A stretch of DNA of 64,000 nucleotides. Origin: Rhodoferax sp. U2-2l. GTDB lineage: Bacteria > Pseudomonadota > Gammaproteobacteria > Burkholderiales > Burkholderiaceae_C. The notes under the pieces are model-generated. The model was not told where the DNA came from. It saw nothing but the letters and a program-made list of their open reading frames with translations, and searched no databases. The position numbers and the translations under genes were made by a program. Shown piece after piece: positions 20,958 to 29,621 of the stretch. Numbering within the stretch: position 1 is the first letter of the stretch; every line of letters starts with the position of its first letter. The DNA lies in NCBI RefSeq assembly GCF_020594515.1, contig NZ_JAJCTH010000003.1:248001-312000 (forward strand), written 5' to 3'.

Positions 20958-21590
20958 ATGAATAACACCCTTCTCTCCCGACTGGTCATGGTCCTGATGG
21001 TCCTGCTGGCACCTGCCGCGTGGGGTGAGAAGGCTGACCGCAACAAGCCCATGAATGTGGAGGCGGACGCCCTGCGTTATGACGATGTCCGCCAGGTCAG
21101 CGTGTTCACCGGCCGGGTGGTGCTGACCAAGGGCACCATCCTGATCCGGGGTGCTACGCTGGATGTGCGGCAAGACCCCGATGGCTTTCAATATGGCGTG
21201 GTCAAGGCTGAGCCTGGCAAGCTGGCCTTTTTTCGCCAGAAGCGCGAAGGCCTGGACGAGTACATCGAAGGTGAGGGTGAAACCATCGAATACGACGGCC
21301 GCAACGGCACCGTCAAGTTCATCGGCAGCGCGCAGCTTCGCCGTTACCGTGGCACCGTCATGAACGACGAATTCAATGCCGGTTTGATTGTTTACAACAA
21401 TGTCACCGACGTGTTCACGCTGGACGGCGCGCCTGTCGCGGGCAAAGTCGGCAGCACCGGGCGGCCTGGTGCGCCGGCGGGTCGCGTCAAGGCCATGCTG
21501 ACGCCCAACAGCGCCGCAGCCAGCGCGCCCGCCGCCCCGGCCTCGACGCCCCTGCGTGAAGCCGGCACCCTGGGGACCCCCAAGCCATGA
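20958..21590 (+). CDS. lptA: Lipopolysaccharide transport periplasmic protein LptA
   Basis: LptA forms the periplasmic bridge that carries lipopolysaccharide to the outer membrane. The 210-residue precursor begins [23 protein letters not shown], a clear signal peptide, followed by the OstA domain ([38 protein letters not shown]) and an Ala/Pro-rich tail. An upstream ATG at 20880 would put 26 residues before the signal and is rejected. It overlaps lptB by four bases. LptC, usually just upstream, is absent from the 103 bp after dsbA. Confidence 0.92.
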   Translation: MNNTLLSRLVMVLMVLLAPAAWGEKADRNKPMNVEADALRYDDVRQVSVFTGRVVLTKGTILIRGATLDVRQDPDGFQYGVVKAEPGKLAFFRQKREGLDEYIEGEGETIEYDGRNGTVKFIGSAQLRRYRGTVMNDEFNAGLIVYNNVTDVFTLDGAPVAGKVGSTGRPGAPAGRVKAMLTPNSAAASAPAAPASTPLREAGTLGTPKP

Positions 21591-22414
21591 CAGGCCGCAG
21601 CGTGGTCACCCCGGTGCCCCCGGTCGCAGCTGATACCGTGGCGCGCGGGCGTCCGCTGGACGTTGGGTCGGACCACCGCAGCCTGCAAGCGCACCATCTG
21701 GAAAAGTCTTACGGCAGCCGCAAGGTGGTGAAAGACGTCTCTCTGGCGGTGCGCCGGGGTGAGGTGGTGGGGCTGCTCGGCCCCAATGGGGCTGGCAAAA
21801 CCACCTCGTTTTACATGATCGTCGGGCTGGTGCGAGCCAGCGCGGGCGACATCACCATCGACGGCCAATCCATCGAACACATGCCGATCCACCGGCGTGC
21901 GCGCCTGGGGCTGGGGTATTTGCCGCAGGAGTCGTCGATCTTTCGCAAGCTCAATGTCGAAGACAACGTGCGGGCGGTGCTGGAACTGCAATTTGACGAA
22001 CATGGGCGGCCGCTGGGTGAGGCCGAGATTGAAAAGCGCCTGACCGGCTTGCTGCAAGACCTGCGGGTGGAACACCTGCGCCAATCCAGCGCGCTGTCAC
22101 TGTCGGGCGGTGAACGCAGGCGGGTGGAAATTGCCCGCGCGCTGGCCACGCGGCCCAGTTTCATCCTGCTCGATGAGCCGTTTGCCGGGATCGACCCGAT
22201 TGCCGTGATCGAGATCCAGCGCATCATCAGTTTTCTGAAAAACCGGGGCATTGGCGTGCTGATCACCGATCACAACGTGCGCGAAACCCTGGGTATTTGC
22301 GACCACGCCTACATCATCAGCGACGGCACCGTGCTGGCGCAGGGCACCCCCGCCGACATCGTCAACGACGCTGATGTCCGTCGGGTGTACCTGGGTGAAC
22401 ACTTCAGAATGTGA
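21587..22414 (+). CDS. lptB: LPS export ABC transporter ATP-binding protein LptB
   Basis: This is the ATPase of the LptB2FGC exporter. Walker A is [19 protein letters not shown] (residues about 63-81), the signature is [17 protein letters not shown], Walker B is [16 protein letters not shown] and the switch His lies in [13 protein letters not shown]. At 275 residues it is about 30 longer than E. coli LptB because of an N-terminal extension before [15 protein letters not shown]. It overlaps lptA (ATGA) and the rpoN start (TGATG), indicating translational coupling across all three. Confidence 0.96.
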   Translation: MTGRSVVTPVPPVAADTVARGRPLDVGSDHRSLQAHHLEKSYGSRKVVKDVSLAVRRGEVVGLLGPNGAGKTTSFYMIVGLVRASAGDITIDGQSIEHMPIHRRARLGLGYLPQESSIFRKLNVEDNVRAVLELQFDEHGRPLGEAEIEKRLTGLLQDLRVEHLRQSSALSLSGGERRRVEIARALATRPSFILLDEPFAGIDPIAVIEIQRIISFLKNRGIGVLITDHNVRETLGICDHAYIISDGTVLAQGTPADIVNDADVRRVYLGEHFRM

Positions 22415-24012
22415 TGAAACAAGGCCTGTCCCTACGCATCTCGCAGCATCTGGCGCTCACGCCCCAGTTGCAGCAGTCCATTCGGCTGTTGCAGCTCTCC
22501 ACCCTGGAGCTTTCCAGCGAGGTGGATCAGATGCTGGACGACAACCCGTTCCTGGAGCGCAACGTCGAGGAAGCCGAGCGCGAGTCGTTTGGCCTGGCGC
22601 AAGCCGATGCGCCGGTCAGCCAGGCCGACCGTGAATCGGAAGTCACAACCTACTCAGGCGCTGACTACCCGGAGACGACCCGGGTCAAGGCCGACAACGA
22701 CGGCGACGAGGCGCGGGTGCCGTCTGAGGACAGCCCCAGTTGGGAGGGCGACGGCACCGTCAGCCTGGCCCCCGACGACGGCGAATGGGGTGGCGAGGCC
22801 GCCGCCCGTGGCAACAATCTCAGCGGTGACGACGAGATGGACGCCACCGAACTGGCGCGCAACCAGGAGTCGCTGCAAAGCTTTTTGCACCGCCAGGCGC
22901 TGGCGCTGCGCTTGAGTGCGGAGGACAGTGCCGCACTGCGTTTCCTGATCGAGTCGCTCAACGACGACGGTTACCTGGAAGACCCGCTCGACGAGCTGGC
23001 CCGTGGCCTGGCCGGTGAGGACGATCCGGAGCAGCTGGAACAACTGGTCCACCACTTCACCGTGGCCCTGAGCCTGCTGCAAAGCCTGGAGCCGACTGGC
23101 GTGGGTGCCCGTGGCCTGGCTGAATGCCTGAGCCTGCAGCTGCAAGCCCTGCAGCGCAACACCGATCTGAGCGACGAGTTCGACCCCGACGTGATCAAGG
23201 TCGCCCTGGCCATCTGCCGCCAGCCGATGGACCTGCTGGCCAGGCGCGACATCAAACACCTGATGCCGCTGTGTGGCGCCACCGATGCCGCCGTGCGCGC
23301 CGCCATCACCCTGATCAGCCGCCTCGAGCCCAAACCCGGACGGCGTTTTGTGGACGTGGAACGCAACGTGGTGGTGCCCGATGTGCTGGTGGTCAAGGTG
23401 GGCAATGGCGCAGGCGTCAAATTCACCGTGCGCCTGAACCCCGAAGTGATGCCGCGCCTGCGCGTGCACGACATCTACGCCAACGCGCTCAAGGGCCACA
23501 AGGCCGGTGGCAGCGAGGCATCGAGTGCGCTGGCGCTGCAGCAACGGCTGCAAGAAGCACGCTGGTTCATCAAAAACATCCAACAGCGCTTTGATACCAT
23601 CCTGCGGGTGTCCACCGCGATTGTGGAGCGGCAAAAAAGCTTCTTCATCCACGGCGAGCTGGCCATGCGCCCGCTGGTGCTGCGCGAAATTGCCGACGAG
23701 CTGGGCCTGCACGAGTCCACCATCAGCCGCGTCACCACCGCCAAATACATGGCCACGCCCTACGGCACCTTCGAGCTCAAGTACTTCTTTGGCTCGGGCC
23801 TGGGCACCGAATCCGGCGGCAATGCGTCCAGCACTGCGGTGCGCGCCCTGATCAAGCAGTTTGTCGCCGCCGAGAGCCCCAAAAAACCGCTGTCCGACAA
23901 CCAGATCTCCGACATGCTCAAGGAACAGGGCATCGAATGCGCCCGCCGCACCGTGGCCAAATACCGCGAAGGCCTGCGCATCGCCCCGGCATCGTTGCGC
24001 AAGGAATTGTGA
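22414..24012 (+). CDS. rpoN: RNA polymerase sigma-54 factor
   Basis: Sigma-54 directs transcription from -24/-12 promoters with enhancer-binding activators. The 532-residue protein has the Gln/Leu-rich region I (LSLRISQHLALTPQLQQSIRLLQLSTLEL), an acidic region II, the core-binding region and, near the C-terminus, the helix-turn-helix (LGLHESTISRVTTAKYM) and RpoN box (ARRTVAKYREGL). ATG at 22414 sits in TGATG with the lptB stop; a GTG at 22411 adds one residue. The usual downstream hpf/raiA gene is missing; a tandem repeat follows instead. Confidence 0.97.
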   Translation: MKQGLSLRISQHLALTPQLQQSIRLLQLSTLELSSEVDQMLDDNPFLERNVEEAERESFGLAQADAPVSQADRESEVTTYSGADYPETTRVKADNDGDEARVPSEDSPSWEGDGTVSLAPDDGEWGGEAAARGNNLSGDDEMDATELARNQESLQSFLHRQALALRLSAEDSAALRFLIESLNDDGYLEDPLDELARGLAGEDDPEQLEQLVHHFTVALSLLQSLEPTGVGARGLAECLSLQLQALQRNTDLSDEFDPDVIKVALAICRQPMDLLARRDIKHLMPLCGATDAAVRAAITLISRLEPKPGRRFVDVERNVVVPDVLVVKVGNGAGVKFTVRLNPEVMPRLRVHDIYANALKGHKAGGSEASSALALQQRLQEARWFIKNIQQRFDTILRVSTAIVERQKSFFIHGELAMRPLVLREIADELGLHESTISRVTTAKYMATPYGTFELKYFFGSGLGTESGGNASSTAVRALIKQFVAAESPKKPLSDNQISDMLKEQGIECARRTVAKYREGLRIAPASLRKEL

Positions 24013-24222
24013 GACCTTGCGGGACAGACCAAGATTTGCGGAGCAAATTTGCTCTGTCCCCAACATCTCGTCGGATGTCGGCTGTTCGGCCTTGCGGGAC
24101 AGACCAAGATTTGCGGAGCAAATTTGCTCTGTCCCCAACATCTCGTCGGATGTCGGCTGTTCGACCTTGCAGGACAGATCAAGATTTGCGGCGCAAATTA
24201 GATCTGTCCTCAACCTATTGAG
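24013..24222. repeat. 75-bp tandem repeat, three copies, each with a long hairpin
   Basis: Between the rpoN stop and the next start codon lie about 2.8 units of a 75-bp repeat. Units begin near 24015, 24090 and 24165. Units 1 and 2 are nearly identical; unit 3 is diverged and cut short. Each unit carries an inverted repeat: GGGACAGA pairs with TCTGTCCC, with an inner ATTTGC/GCAAAT pair. In unit 3 both arms are changed together, giving AGGACAGATC pairing with GATCTGTCCT. A second small inverted repeat (ACATC-TCGTCG-GATGT) lies at the end of units 1 and 2. No T-tract makes these standard terminators. Confidence 0.9.
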
Positions 24223-24229
24223 GTAATTC

Positions 24230-25606
24230 ATGAACCAACTCCAACTGTTCCTGCCCTGCGCCGCTGGCGTCGAAGACTACCTGGCTACTGAGGTCTTGCG
24301 CATCACCGAGCTGCCGCCGGGCTGCATCACCAAACAACGTGGTGGCGTGGCGGTGCGCACCGGCTTTGCCCACGCCATGCTGCTCAACCTCTACAGCCGC
24401 CTGGCGCAACGCGTGCTGGTGTTGCTCAGTTACACCGAATACCGCTCTGAGCAGGACCTGTACCGTGCCGCCAGCGAAGTCACCTGGGAGCGCTGGTTCA
24501 CCCCGCGTGAAAGCATCAAGGTTGAGATCACCGCCCAGCACAGCCCGCTCAATAGCCTGAACTTTGCCGCGCTCAAGATCAAGGACGCCGTCTGTGACCG
24601 TTTTCGCACCGTGGCCAATGGCGTGCGCCCCGATGTCAACACCCAGTGGCCCGATGTGCGCATCTACGCCCACCTGACCACCGACAGTTGTTCGCTCTAC
24701 ATCGACACCTCGGGTGAACCGCTGTTCAAACGCGGCTGGCGTGTTGACAAGGGTGATGCCCCTCTGAAAGAAACCCTGGCCGCCGCGATGATCGCCGCCA
24801 GCGGCTGGCTCGACGGTGAGGGTGACCTGCAGCCGCTGTACGACCCGTGTTGCGGCAGCGGCACCATCCTGATCGAAGCCGCCCAAATGGCCTGCAACAT
24901 GCCCGCCGGTGGCCAGCGCCGTTTTGCCTTCGAGAAATACCTGCCGTTCCGCAAGGCTGACTGGGAGGCCATGAAGCAGGAAGCTCAAGAGGCCGTGGTG
25001 ATGCCCGACGCCGATCAAAAACCGCTGCTGTTTGGCAGCGATGTGGCCCACCGTATGGTCGACTTTGCCCAGCGCAATGCCGAGCGCGCCGGTGTCGCCC
25101 AGGTGATTGAGTTCCGGGGTGGTGACGCATTACAACGAATGCCGCCGATGGATGTGAGCCAGGCCGGTGGTGGTGTGATGCTGTTGAACCCCCCCTATGG
25201 TGAACGAATCGAGGTCGCCGGTGTGGCCCGCAGTGGCCGTATGGAACGTGCGCCATTACATGCCAAACAGGCCTCTAGCCCTTATAACGACAGGGCTGAC
25301 AGCTACGAGGACGATAGTGGTGCAGAAGAGGGTGCTGATTTGCAGCAGGGCCGTTTTGGCGCCCGTGAACTGCCCCAAACCGAGAACGGCGGTGAGTTCT
25401 TCAGCCAACTCGCCACCCATTGGAAGAAAAACTACTCGGGCTGGACCGCCTGGATGCTCACGCCCGACCTCAAACTGCCCAGCAAGATGCGCCTGAAAGA
25501 ATCCCGCCGCGTGCCGATGTGGAACGGCCCGATCGAATGCCGCTTGTTCCGTTTTGACATGGTGGCCGGCTCCGCGCGTGAGCGCAGCCCCAAACCCGCC
25601 GCGTGA
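24230..25606 (+). CDS. rlmL: THUMP-domain 23S rRNA (guanine-N2) methyltransferase, RlmL-like
   Basis: This 458-residue protein has a THUMP RNA-binding domain at the N-terminus and a Rossmann methyltransferase with the SAM motif PLYDPCCGSGTILIEAA (near residues 205-221) and the catalytic NPPYGERIEV (near 321-330). E. coli RlmL methylates G2445 and is fused to RlmK; this protein matches only the RlmL half. Directly after NPPYGERI an extra segment of about 55 residues, acidic and low-complexity, interrupts the fold before HWKKNYSGWTAWMLTP. The segment contains a palindromic repeat (25277-25297). The reading frame stays open, so the protein is probably functional. Confidence 0.88.
   Translation: MNQLQLFLPCAAGVEDYLATEVLRITELPPGCITKQRGGVAVRTGFAHAMLLNLYSRLAQRVLVLLSYTEYRSEQDLYRAASEVTWERWFTPRESIKVEITAQHSPLNSLNFAALKIKDAVCDRFRTVANGVRPDVNTQWPDVRIYAHLTTDSCSLYIDTSGEPLFKRGWRVDKGDAPLKETLAAAMIAASGWLDGEGDLQPLYDPCCGSGTILIEAAQMACNMPAGGQRRFAFEKYLPFRKADWEAMKQEAQEAVVMPDADQKPLLFGSDVAHRMVDFAQRNAERAGVAQVIEFRGGDALQRMPPMDVSQAGGGVMLLNPPYGERIEVAGVARSGRMERAPLHAKQASSPYNDRADSYEDDSGAEEGADLQQGRFGARELPQTENGGEFFSQLATHWKKNYSGWTAWMLTPDLKLPSKMRLKESRRVPMWNGPIECRLFRFDMVAGSARERSPKPAA
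25265..25317. repeat. Small palindromic repeat inserted in frame within rlmL
   Basis: The core is AGCCCT at 25277-25282, a nine-base loop, and AGGGCT at 25292-25297, flanked by CAAACAGGCCT and GACAGCTACGAG. The composition and codon use differ from the rest of rlmL (AT-richer, with TTA and TCT codons). It resembles short palindromic repeats that I associate with intergenic DNA of Comamonadaceae genomes, but that is from memory. It encodes part of the extra protein segment after the catalytic NPPY motif. Confidence 0.5.
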
Positions 25607-26055
25607 GCCTGATCGCTGCCACCCAGACGATCGGGCCCCAGGCCGCCCAGCCTGCGCCGGTGGTGGTTGACACCAACATCGTCCTGGACCTGCTGATCTT
25701 CCGCGACCCGGCCACGCCACCCTTGCAAAGCGCCCTGGACTCGGGCCAGTTGCAATGGCTGGCCACCGCGCCCATGCGCGAGGAGCTGGCGCGGGTGCTC
25801 ACCTACCCTGCAATCGTCAAAAGCATCGTGCATCACGCACTGACCGCAGAGCAGGTGCTGGCAGCGTTTGACGGCCAGGCCCGCATCGTGCCCGTGGTGC
25901 CCAAAGCCCGCGTGACCTGCAAAGACCCCGACGACCAGAAATTCATCGACCTTGCGGTGGCCTACCAAGCCACCTTGCTGAGCAAGGACAAGGCCGTGCT
26001 TTGCATGAAAAAAAGGCTTCTGACCTGGGATGTGACCGCCCTGAAAGCGCTCTAA
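25603..26055 (+). CDS. PIN-domain protein, putative toxin component (COG1569 type)
   Basis: This 150-residue protein has the PIN fold acidic residues: VVVDTNIVLDLLIF near residue 24, an Arg/Glu pair in APMREELARVLTYP, and TCKDPDDQKFIDLAVAYQATLLSKDKAVL at the C-terminal active-site side. PIN proteins are metal-dependent RNases, often toxins. The GTG start overlaps the rlmL stop (GTGA), so it is translationally coupled to an rRNA methyltransferase. No antitoxin gene is on either side, so a toxin-antitoxin role is unlikely here; an RNA-processing role is an alternative. Confidence 0.8.
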   Translation: MSLIAATQTIGPQAAQPAPVVVDTNIVLDLLIFRDPATPPLQSALDSGQLQWLATAPMREELARVLTYPAIVKSIVHHALTAEQVLAAFDGQARIVPVVPKARVTCKDPDDQKFIDLAVAYQATLLSKDKAVLCMKKRLLTWDVTALKAL

Positions 26056-26181
26056 ATCACGGTGAAATCATCCGTGCGGGTTCGTGGCACGGGCGCGCAT
26101 CGGTCGGCAAGTTCACGCTGCTTTGACGACCCCCGGCGCACCGAGGACAATACGGGCTGATTTAATTTCTGATTTTCAAAC

Positions 26182-26985
26182 ATGACCTCTGAAACCACCC
26201 AAGTCGCGCCTGAAAGCGCATTGGACGTTGAACATTTCGACGAACTCGACACCATTCTGGACGACCTGCGCATGCGCGACGACGAGATCCCTCAGTGGGA
26301 GTTTTGCGAAGGTTTTCTGGCCGCGCTGGTGTGCTGCCGCCGCGAATTGGTGCCCGCCGAATACCTGCCGGTGCTATTGGGCTTTGACCCTGCCGGGGCC
26401 TGTGGCAGCTCGGTGTTTGCCGATACCGCGCAGTTTGAGCGTTTCATGACGCTTTGGACCCGCCGCATGAACGAGGTGGCCACCGCGCTCAACACCCCCA
26501 TCGAGGCGCTGGACGACGAGCGCGCCTACCAGCCCGAGGTGATGGACCTGCGCGGCGCCATTGCCGCCCTGACCCCCGAGCAGCGCGCCGAAATGGGTGA
26601 TGCACCGATCCCATCCTTTGGCCAGATCTGGGCCATCGGCTTCATGTACGCGGTGGAAAACTGGCCCGAAGAGTGGGAGCCACCGCGCGACCGCGAAGCC
26701 GCCAAGGTGATCAACGCCGCGTTGGAATGCATCGTGACCCTGACCGAAGACGACACGGCAGAACCCACCGTGGGCGCATTTGAGCAAGACGGCGTGCCCA
26801 CCATGAGCGAGCAGCGACTGAACGACTTTGCCGACGCGCTGTGGGCGGTGTACGACCTGCGCGAAGTCTGGCGCCACATCGGCCCGCGCGTGGAAACCGT
26901 GTTCCGCGTCGAAACCCCGGGCCGCAACGACGCCTGTTCGTGCGGCAGCGGCAAAAAGTACAAGAAGTGCTGCGGGGCCAACTGA
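26182..26985 (+). CDS. UPF0149 (YgfB/YecA) family protein with C-terminal SEC-C zinc motif
   Basis: The 267-residue protein has an N-terminal YecA-like helical domain (LDTILDDLRMRDDEIPQWEFCEGFLAALVCC) and ends with a SEC-C motif, NDACSCGSGKKYKKCCG, the zinc-binding tail also found at the end of SecA. SEC-C tails can contact SecB or ribosomes. The cellular role of YecA-like proteins is poorly known. It has its own 126-bp upstream gap and is followed by a 227-bp gap with no visible gene. Confidence 0.88.
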   Translation: MTSETTQVAPESALDVEHFDELDTILDDLRMRDDEIPQWEFCEGFLAALVCCRRELVPAEYLPVLLGFDPAGACGSSVFADTAQFERFMTLWTRRMNEVATALNTPIEALDDERAYQPEVMDLRGAIAALTPEQRAEMGDAPIPSFGQIWAIGFMYAVENWPEEWEPPRDREAAKVINAALECIVTLTEDDTAEPTVGAFEQDGVPTMSEQRLNDFADALWAVYDLREVWRHIGPRVETVFRVETPGRNDACSCGSGKKYKKCCGAN

Positions 26986-27212
26986 GAGATTGCTGTTGAA
27001 GGCATAGCGCCTCAATCCAGGGGCATGTTGCGACTACCCCCCGCCTTTAAGCATCAGAGCGCTGCAGATGCAACGCAATTGGTTCGCTGCGAGGGTTCGC
27101 GAAGTTTCAGCAGCGCCTGCGGGTGGCGGGAGATGTTCAATTCGTCGGTAACCTGATTTACCCTGCCCCAAAAGGGTGGCATTGCTGGTTCCTGCTGAGT
27201 CAGTGGTGTCGC

Positions 27213-28472
27213 TTACAGGAGCGCGAATGCGGCAACCGCGATCAATGTCGGCAGCAAGGCACCCACTAGCAATTCGCCCGCCCCAATTGATTCATCAGCG
27301 AAACCTCGACGAAGCAACGCAACGCCGGCGGGATTGGGTGCATTGGCAATCACAGTCAATCCACCGCCGGCAACTGCACCCGCAACCAAGTTGTACTTGG
27401 CCTCGTCTGAAATCCCCTCAATGAGCGAACCAAGGTAGGTCAAAGCCGCGTTGTCCGTCAATGCCGTCAAGGCGGTGGCACCAAAGAAGAGTACCTTGGG
27501 AGACATACCGGAAACGATGGGCTGGAGCCACCACTGCTGCATGCCGCCCAGCACAACCAACCCCGCCAGGAAAAACGCGACAAGCAGCGCCTCTTTGACG
27601 ATGAGCTGGTTCTGATAGCGCTCGTACGCCTGGGTTACCCCCAAAAACATCAGAAACAGACCCAGGAAGGCCACCGGATGGTGTGCGAGTGCCACCACCG
27701 AAGCCAGGAAGGTCAAATGGACGGCCACCAAGGGCATGGGCATGCTGCCTTCGCCGGAGCCCTCCAATCGGGCATCAATCTCTGGCAGGTGCCTTCTCAG
27801 CACGAAGACGGCAATGCTGGCGTTCACCAGCACGGCAATGGCCGCTTTCCAGCCAAACGTGGCCAGCATGAATGCAGACGTCCAATTCCATGTCGAAGCA
27901 ACCATCAGCACAGGCGGCGCGGCAAAGGATGTCAGCGTCCCGCCGATGGAAATATTGACAAACAGCACGCCCAGAGCCAGGTATTTCACCCGTTCTGGCA
28001 CATCCGGTCTAAAAATCTGGGGAGCCAACATAAGCGCTGCAATCGTCATGGCTGCAGGCTCTGTGATCGCAGACCCAAACAGCGGTACCGCGGCCAATCC
28101 CAGCCACGCCGTGGCCAGTGATCGACGGACCGGCAAAAGTCGAGCAAGGGCGTTGACCGTAGCCATAACCACATGCAGCACCGGTTTGGATGCTGCGATC
28201 ACCATCACCACAAAGACAAACAGGGGTTCGGTGTATTTCCGGGACTCGGCGTAGGCCAGCGCCTCACTGCCGCCACTCACCACGGCCATGGCAAAGACCA
28301 GCACGATGGCCCAGAAGCCGAAGACGACTTCGACTTCTCCCAGCAAATGCAGAAGGCCTGCGTGTCGGGGGTAGCGGTAAGACAGCCGTTCAAATAGCTT
28401 GGCGGAAAATGTGTGGATAAGAGCGACTGCAAATAGTGCAGCCGCAATCTGTTCGATTGAAATATTGGGCAT
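27213..28472 (-). CDS. Putative Na+/H+ antiporter-type permease (Ion transporter superfamily)
   Basis: This 419-residue protein has about eleven hydrophobic spans. It starts MPNISIEQIAAALFAVALIHTFSAKLFERL; a longer reading from 28535 is less likely. Segments such as GSAITEPAAMTIAALMLAP, VNISIGGTLTSFAAPPVLMVA and ALTDNAALTYLGSL resemble the putative Na+/H+ antiporter family of the NhaD/ArsB ion-transporter superfamily, including paired hairpin-like repeats rich in T/N/P. The ion is not established. The gene has different neighbours from the surrounding core genes and sits next to a UspA relic, suggesting an accessory island. Confidence 0.8.
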   Translation of the reverse strand: MPNISIEQIAAALFAVALIHTFSAKLFERLSYRYPRHAGLLHLLGEVEVVFGFWAIVLVFAMAVVSGGSEALAYAESRKYTEPLFVFVVMVIAASKPVLHVVMATVNALARLLPVRRSLATAWLGLAAVPLFGSAITEPAAMTIAALMLAPQIFRPDVPERVKYLALGVLFVNISIGGTLTSFAAPPVLMVASTWNWTSAFMLATFGWKAAIAVLVNASIAVFVLRRHLPEIDARLEGSGEGSMPMPLVAVHLTFLASVVALAHHPVAFLGLFLMFLGVTQAYERYQNQLIVKEALLVAFFLAGLVVLGGMQQWWLQPIVSGMSPKVLFFGATALTALTDNAALTYLGSLIEGISDEAKYNLVAGAVAGGGLTVIANAPNPAGVALLRRGFADESIGAGELLVGALLPTLIAVAAFALL

Positions 28473-28605
28473 CGGGTTTTCATGTGTGACAAAGCCGCGA
28501 GGCGGCCCGACCGTCGCGTGAACCTGCTGCAACAAATCCCTGCTGCAGCACCCGTAAGTAGTTTAGTTGAGGTCCTCGCAGGACATCATCTCGTAAATGG
28601 CGCAA

Positions 28606-28851
28606 TCAGCGCAGTAACAGTGTCGCCACCTGGGATGTTTTAAGCATCTCGGAGGTCTTGCTTCCCATAAACAGGCTCCGCAATGGTGAGTGGCTGTAGG
28701 CCCCCATGACCAGCAAGTTGAAACCGACGCGCGTGCCAACGCCTTGGCGTTGAAGTTGTGAAGGCTTCACCCGCGAGAAAGCCGAAGAACGGCTCACGAG
28801 AGCTTGAGGCTCATGACGCATCTGCTGCAATTGGGGTGACACCTTCACCAA
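28606..28851 (-). pseudogene. Truncated universal stress protein (UspA) C-terminus
   Basis: The 81-codon frame ends with a typical UspA C-terminal half: FNLLVMGAYSHSPLRSLFMG followed by SKTSEMLKTSQVATLLLR, containing the ATP-binding-like G-x2-G-x9-G(S/T) region in altered form. The first 40 or so codons look like a degraded middle part (LQQMRHEPQALVSRSSAF). A normal UspA has 140-290 residues, so the nucleotide-binding N-terminus is gone. Its apparent start overlaps the SDR stop by seven bases. I judge it a remnant, not a gene. Confidence 0.65.
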
Positions 28852-29567
28852 GGCAGCGCTTCCCCGTCATAACTGAAAAACCCGCCGGAGTCCTCCGGCT
28901 TCAAGGTGCCTAAGGTCGCCAGCAACTCGGTGGCGGCCACGTCAGGCTGGCGCACGTGAAGGCCGGTTTTGGCAAACGGTTGCGACAGCGCGCTGTGCAC
29001 CGTGCCTGGGTGCAGCGCCACGCAAATCGCCTGCGGCGCACGCCGCCGCAACTCGATCGCCGCTGTGTGCACCAATTGGTTCAGCGCGGCTTTGCTGGCG
29101 CGGTAGCTGTACCAGCCGCCCAGCCGGTTGTCGCCGATGCTGCCGACCTTGGCCGACAACGTGGCAAACACCGGTCTGCCTTCGCGCGGCAGCAGCGGCA
29201 AAAAGTGTTTCATCAGCAGCGCCGGGCCAATGGCGTTGATGGCAAACGCCTGCGCCATCTGCGTGGCATCGAGCTGCACCCAGCTTTTTTCGGGCTGATG
29301 CGTGGGCGTGTGCAGCATGCCGGTGGCGTCCAGCACCAAGTCCAATGTCAGCGACTTTTCCTGCAACAGGGTTTTGACGTAGCTGGCAGCGGCGGCGATG
29401 CTCGCTTCATCGAGCAAGTCCAGCGCCGGCATGCTGCGGCGCGACAGGCCCAGCGCCAGCGTAAAACGCGGGTCGGCCTGGAGTTGCGCCAGCAGCGCCG
29501 CACCGATGCCACCGCTGGCGCCGATGACCACGCCGAGTGCCCGGCAACCCGCGTCAGTGTGGTTCAT
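28845..29567 (-). CDS. Short-chain dehydrogenase/reductase (CsgA-like)
   Basis: This 240-residue SDR has the nucleotide-binding motif VVIGASGGIGAALL at the N-terminus, NAIGPALLMKHFLPLL in the middle and the catalytic set Ser (TLSAKVGSIGDN), Tyr and Lys (YSYRASKAALNQ). It ends GGFFSYDGEALPW, which is typical for the CsgA/Rossmann SDR subgroup. ATG at 29567 fits the family; an ATG four codons earlier is possible. The substrate is unknown. Confidence 0.88.
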   Translation of the reverse strand: MNHTDAGCRALGVVIGASGGIGAALLAQLQADPRFTLALGLSRRSMPALDLLDEASIAAAASYVKTLLQEKSLTLDLVLDATGMLHTPTHQPEKSWVQLDATQMAQAFAINAIGPALLMKHFLPLLPREGRPVFATLSAKVGSIGDNRLGGWYSYRASKAALNQLVHTAAIELRRRAPQAICVALHPGTVHSALSQPFAKTGLHVRQPDVAATELLATLGTLKPEDSGGFFSYDGEALPW

Positions 29568-29621
29568 GCGGCTATCCAAATACGTGGCGATTGAACGCGG
29601 TTGGCCGTTTTGCTGAGGCGT

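Noticed and set aside
24013-24222. CRISPR array
   Set aside because: The 75-bp units are directly joined with no variable spacers, and no cas genes are near.
22654-24231. A 525-codon minus-strand frame across rpoN and the tandem repeat
   Set aside because: It lies opposite rpoN; the repeated peptides it shows come only from the 75-bp DNA repeats.
25603-26055. Toxin-antitoxin pair
   Set aside because: Only the PIN protein is present; the upstream gene is an rRNA methyltransferase and the downstream gene a YecA/SEC-C protein.
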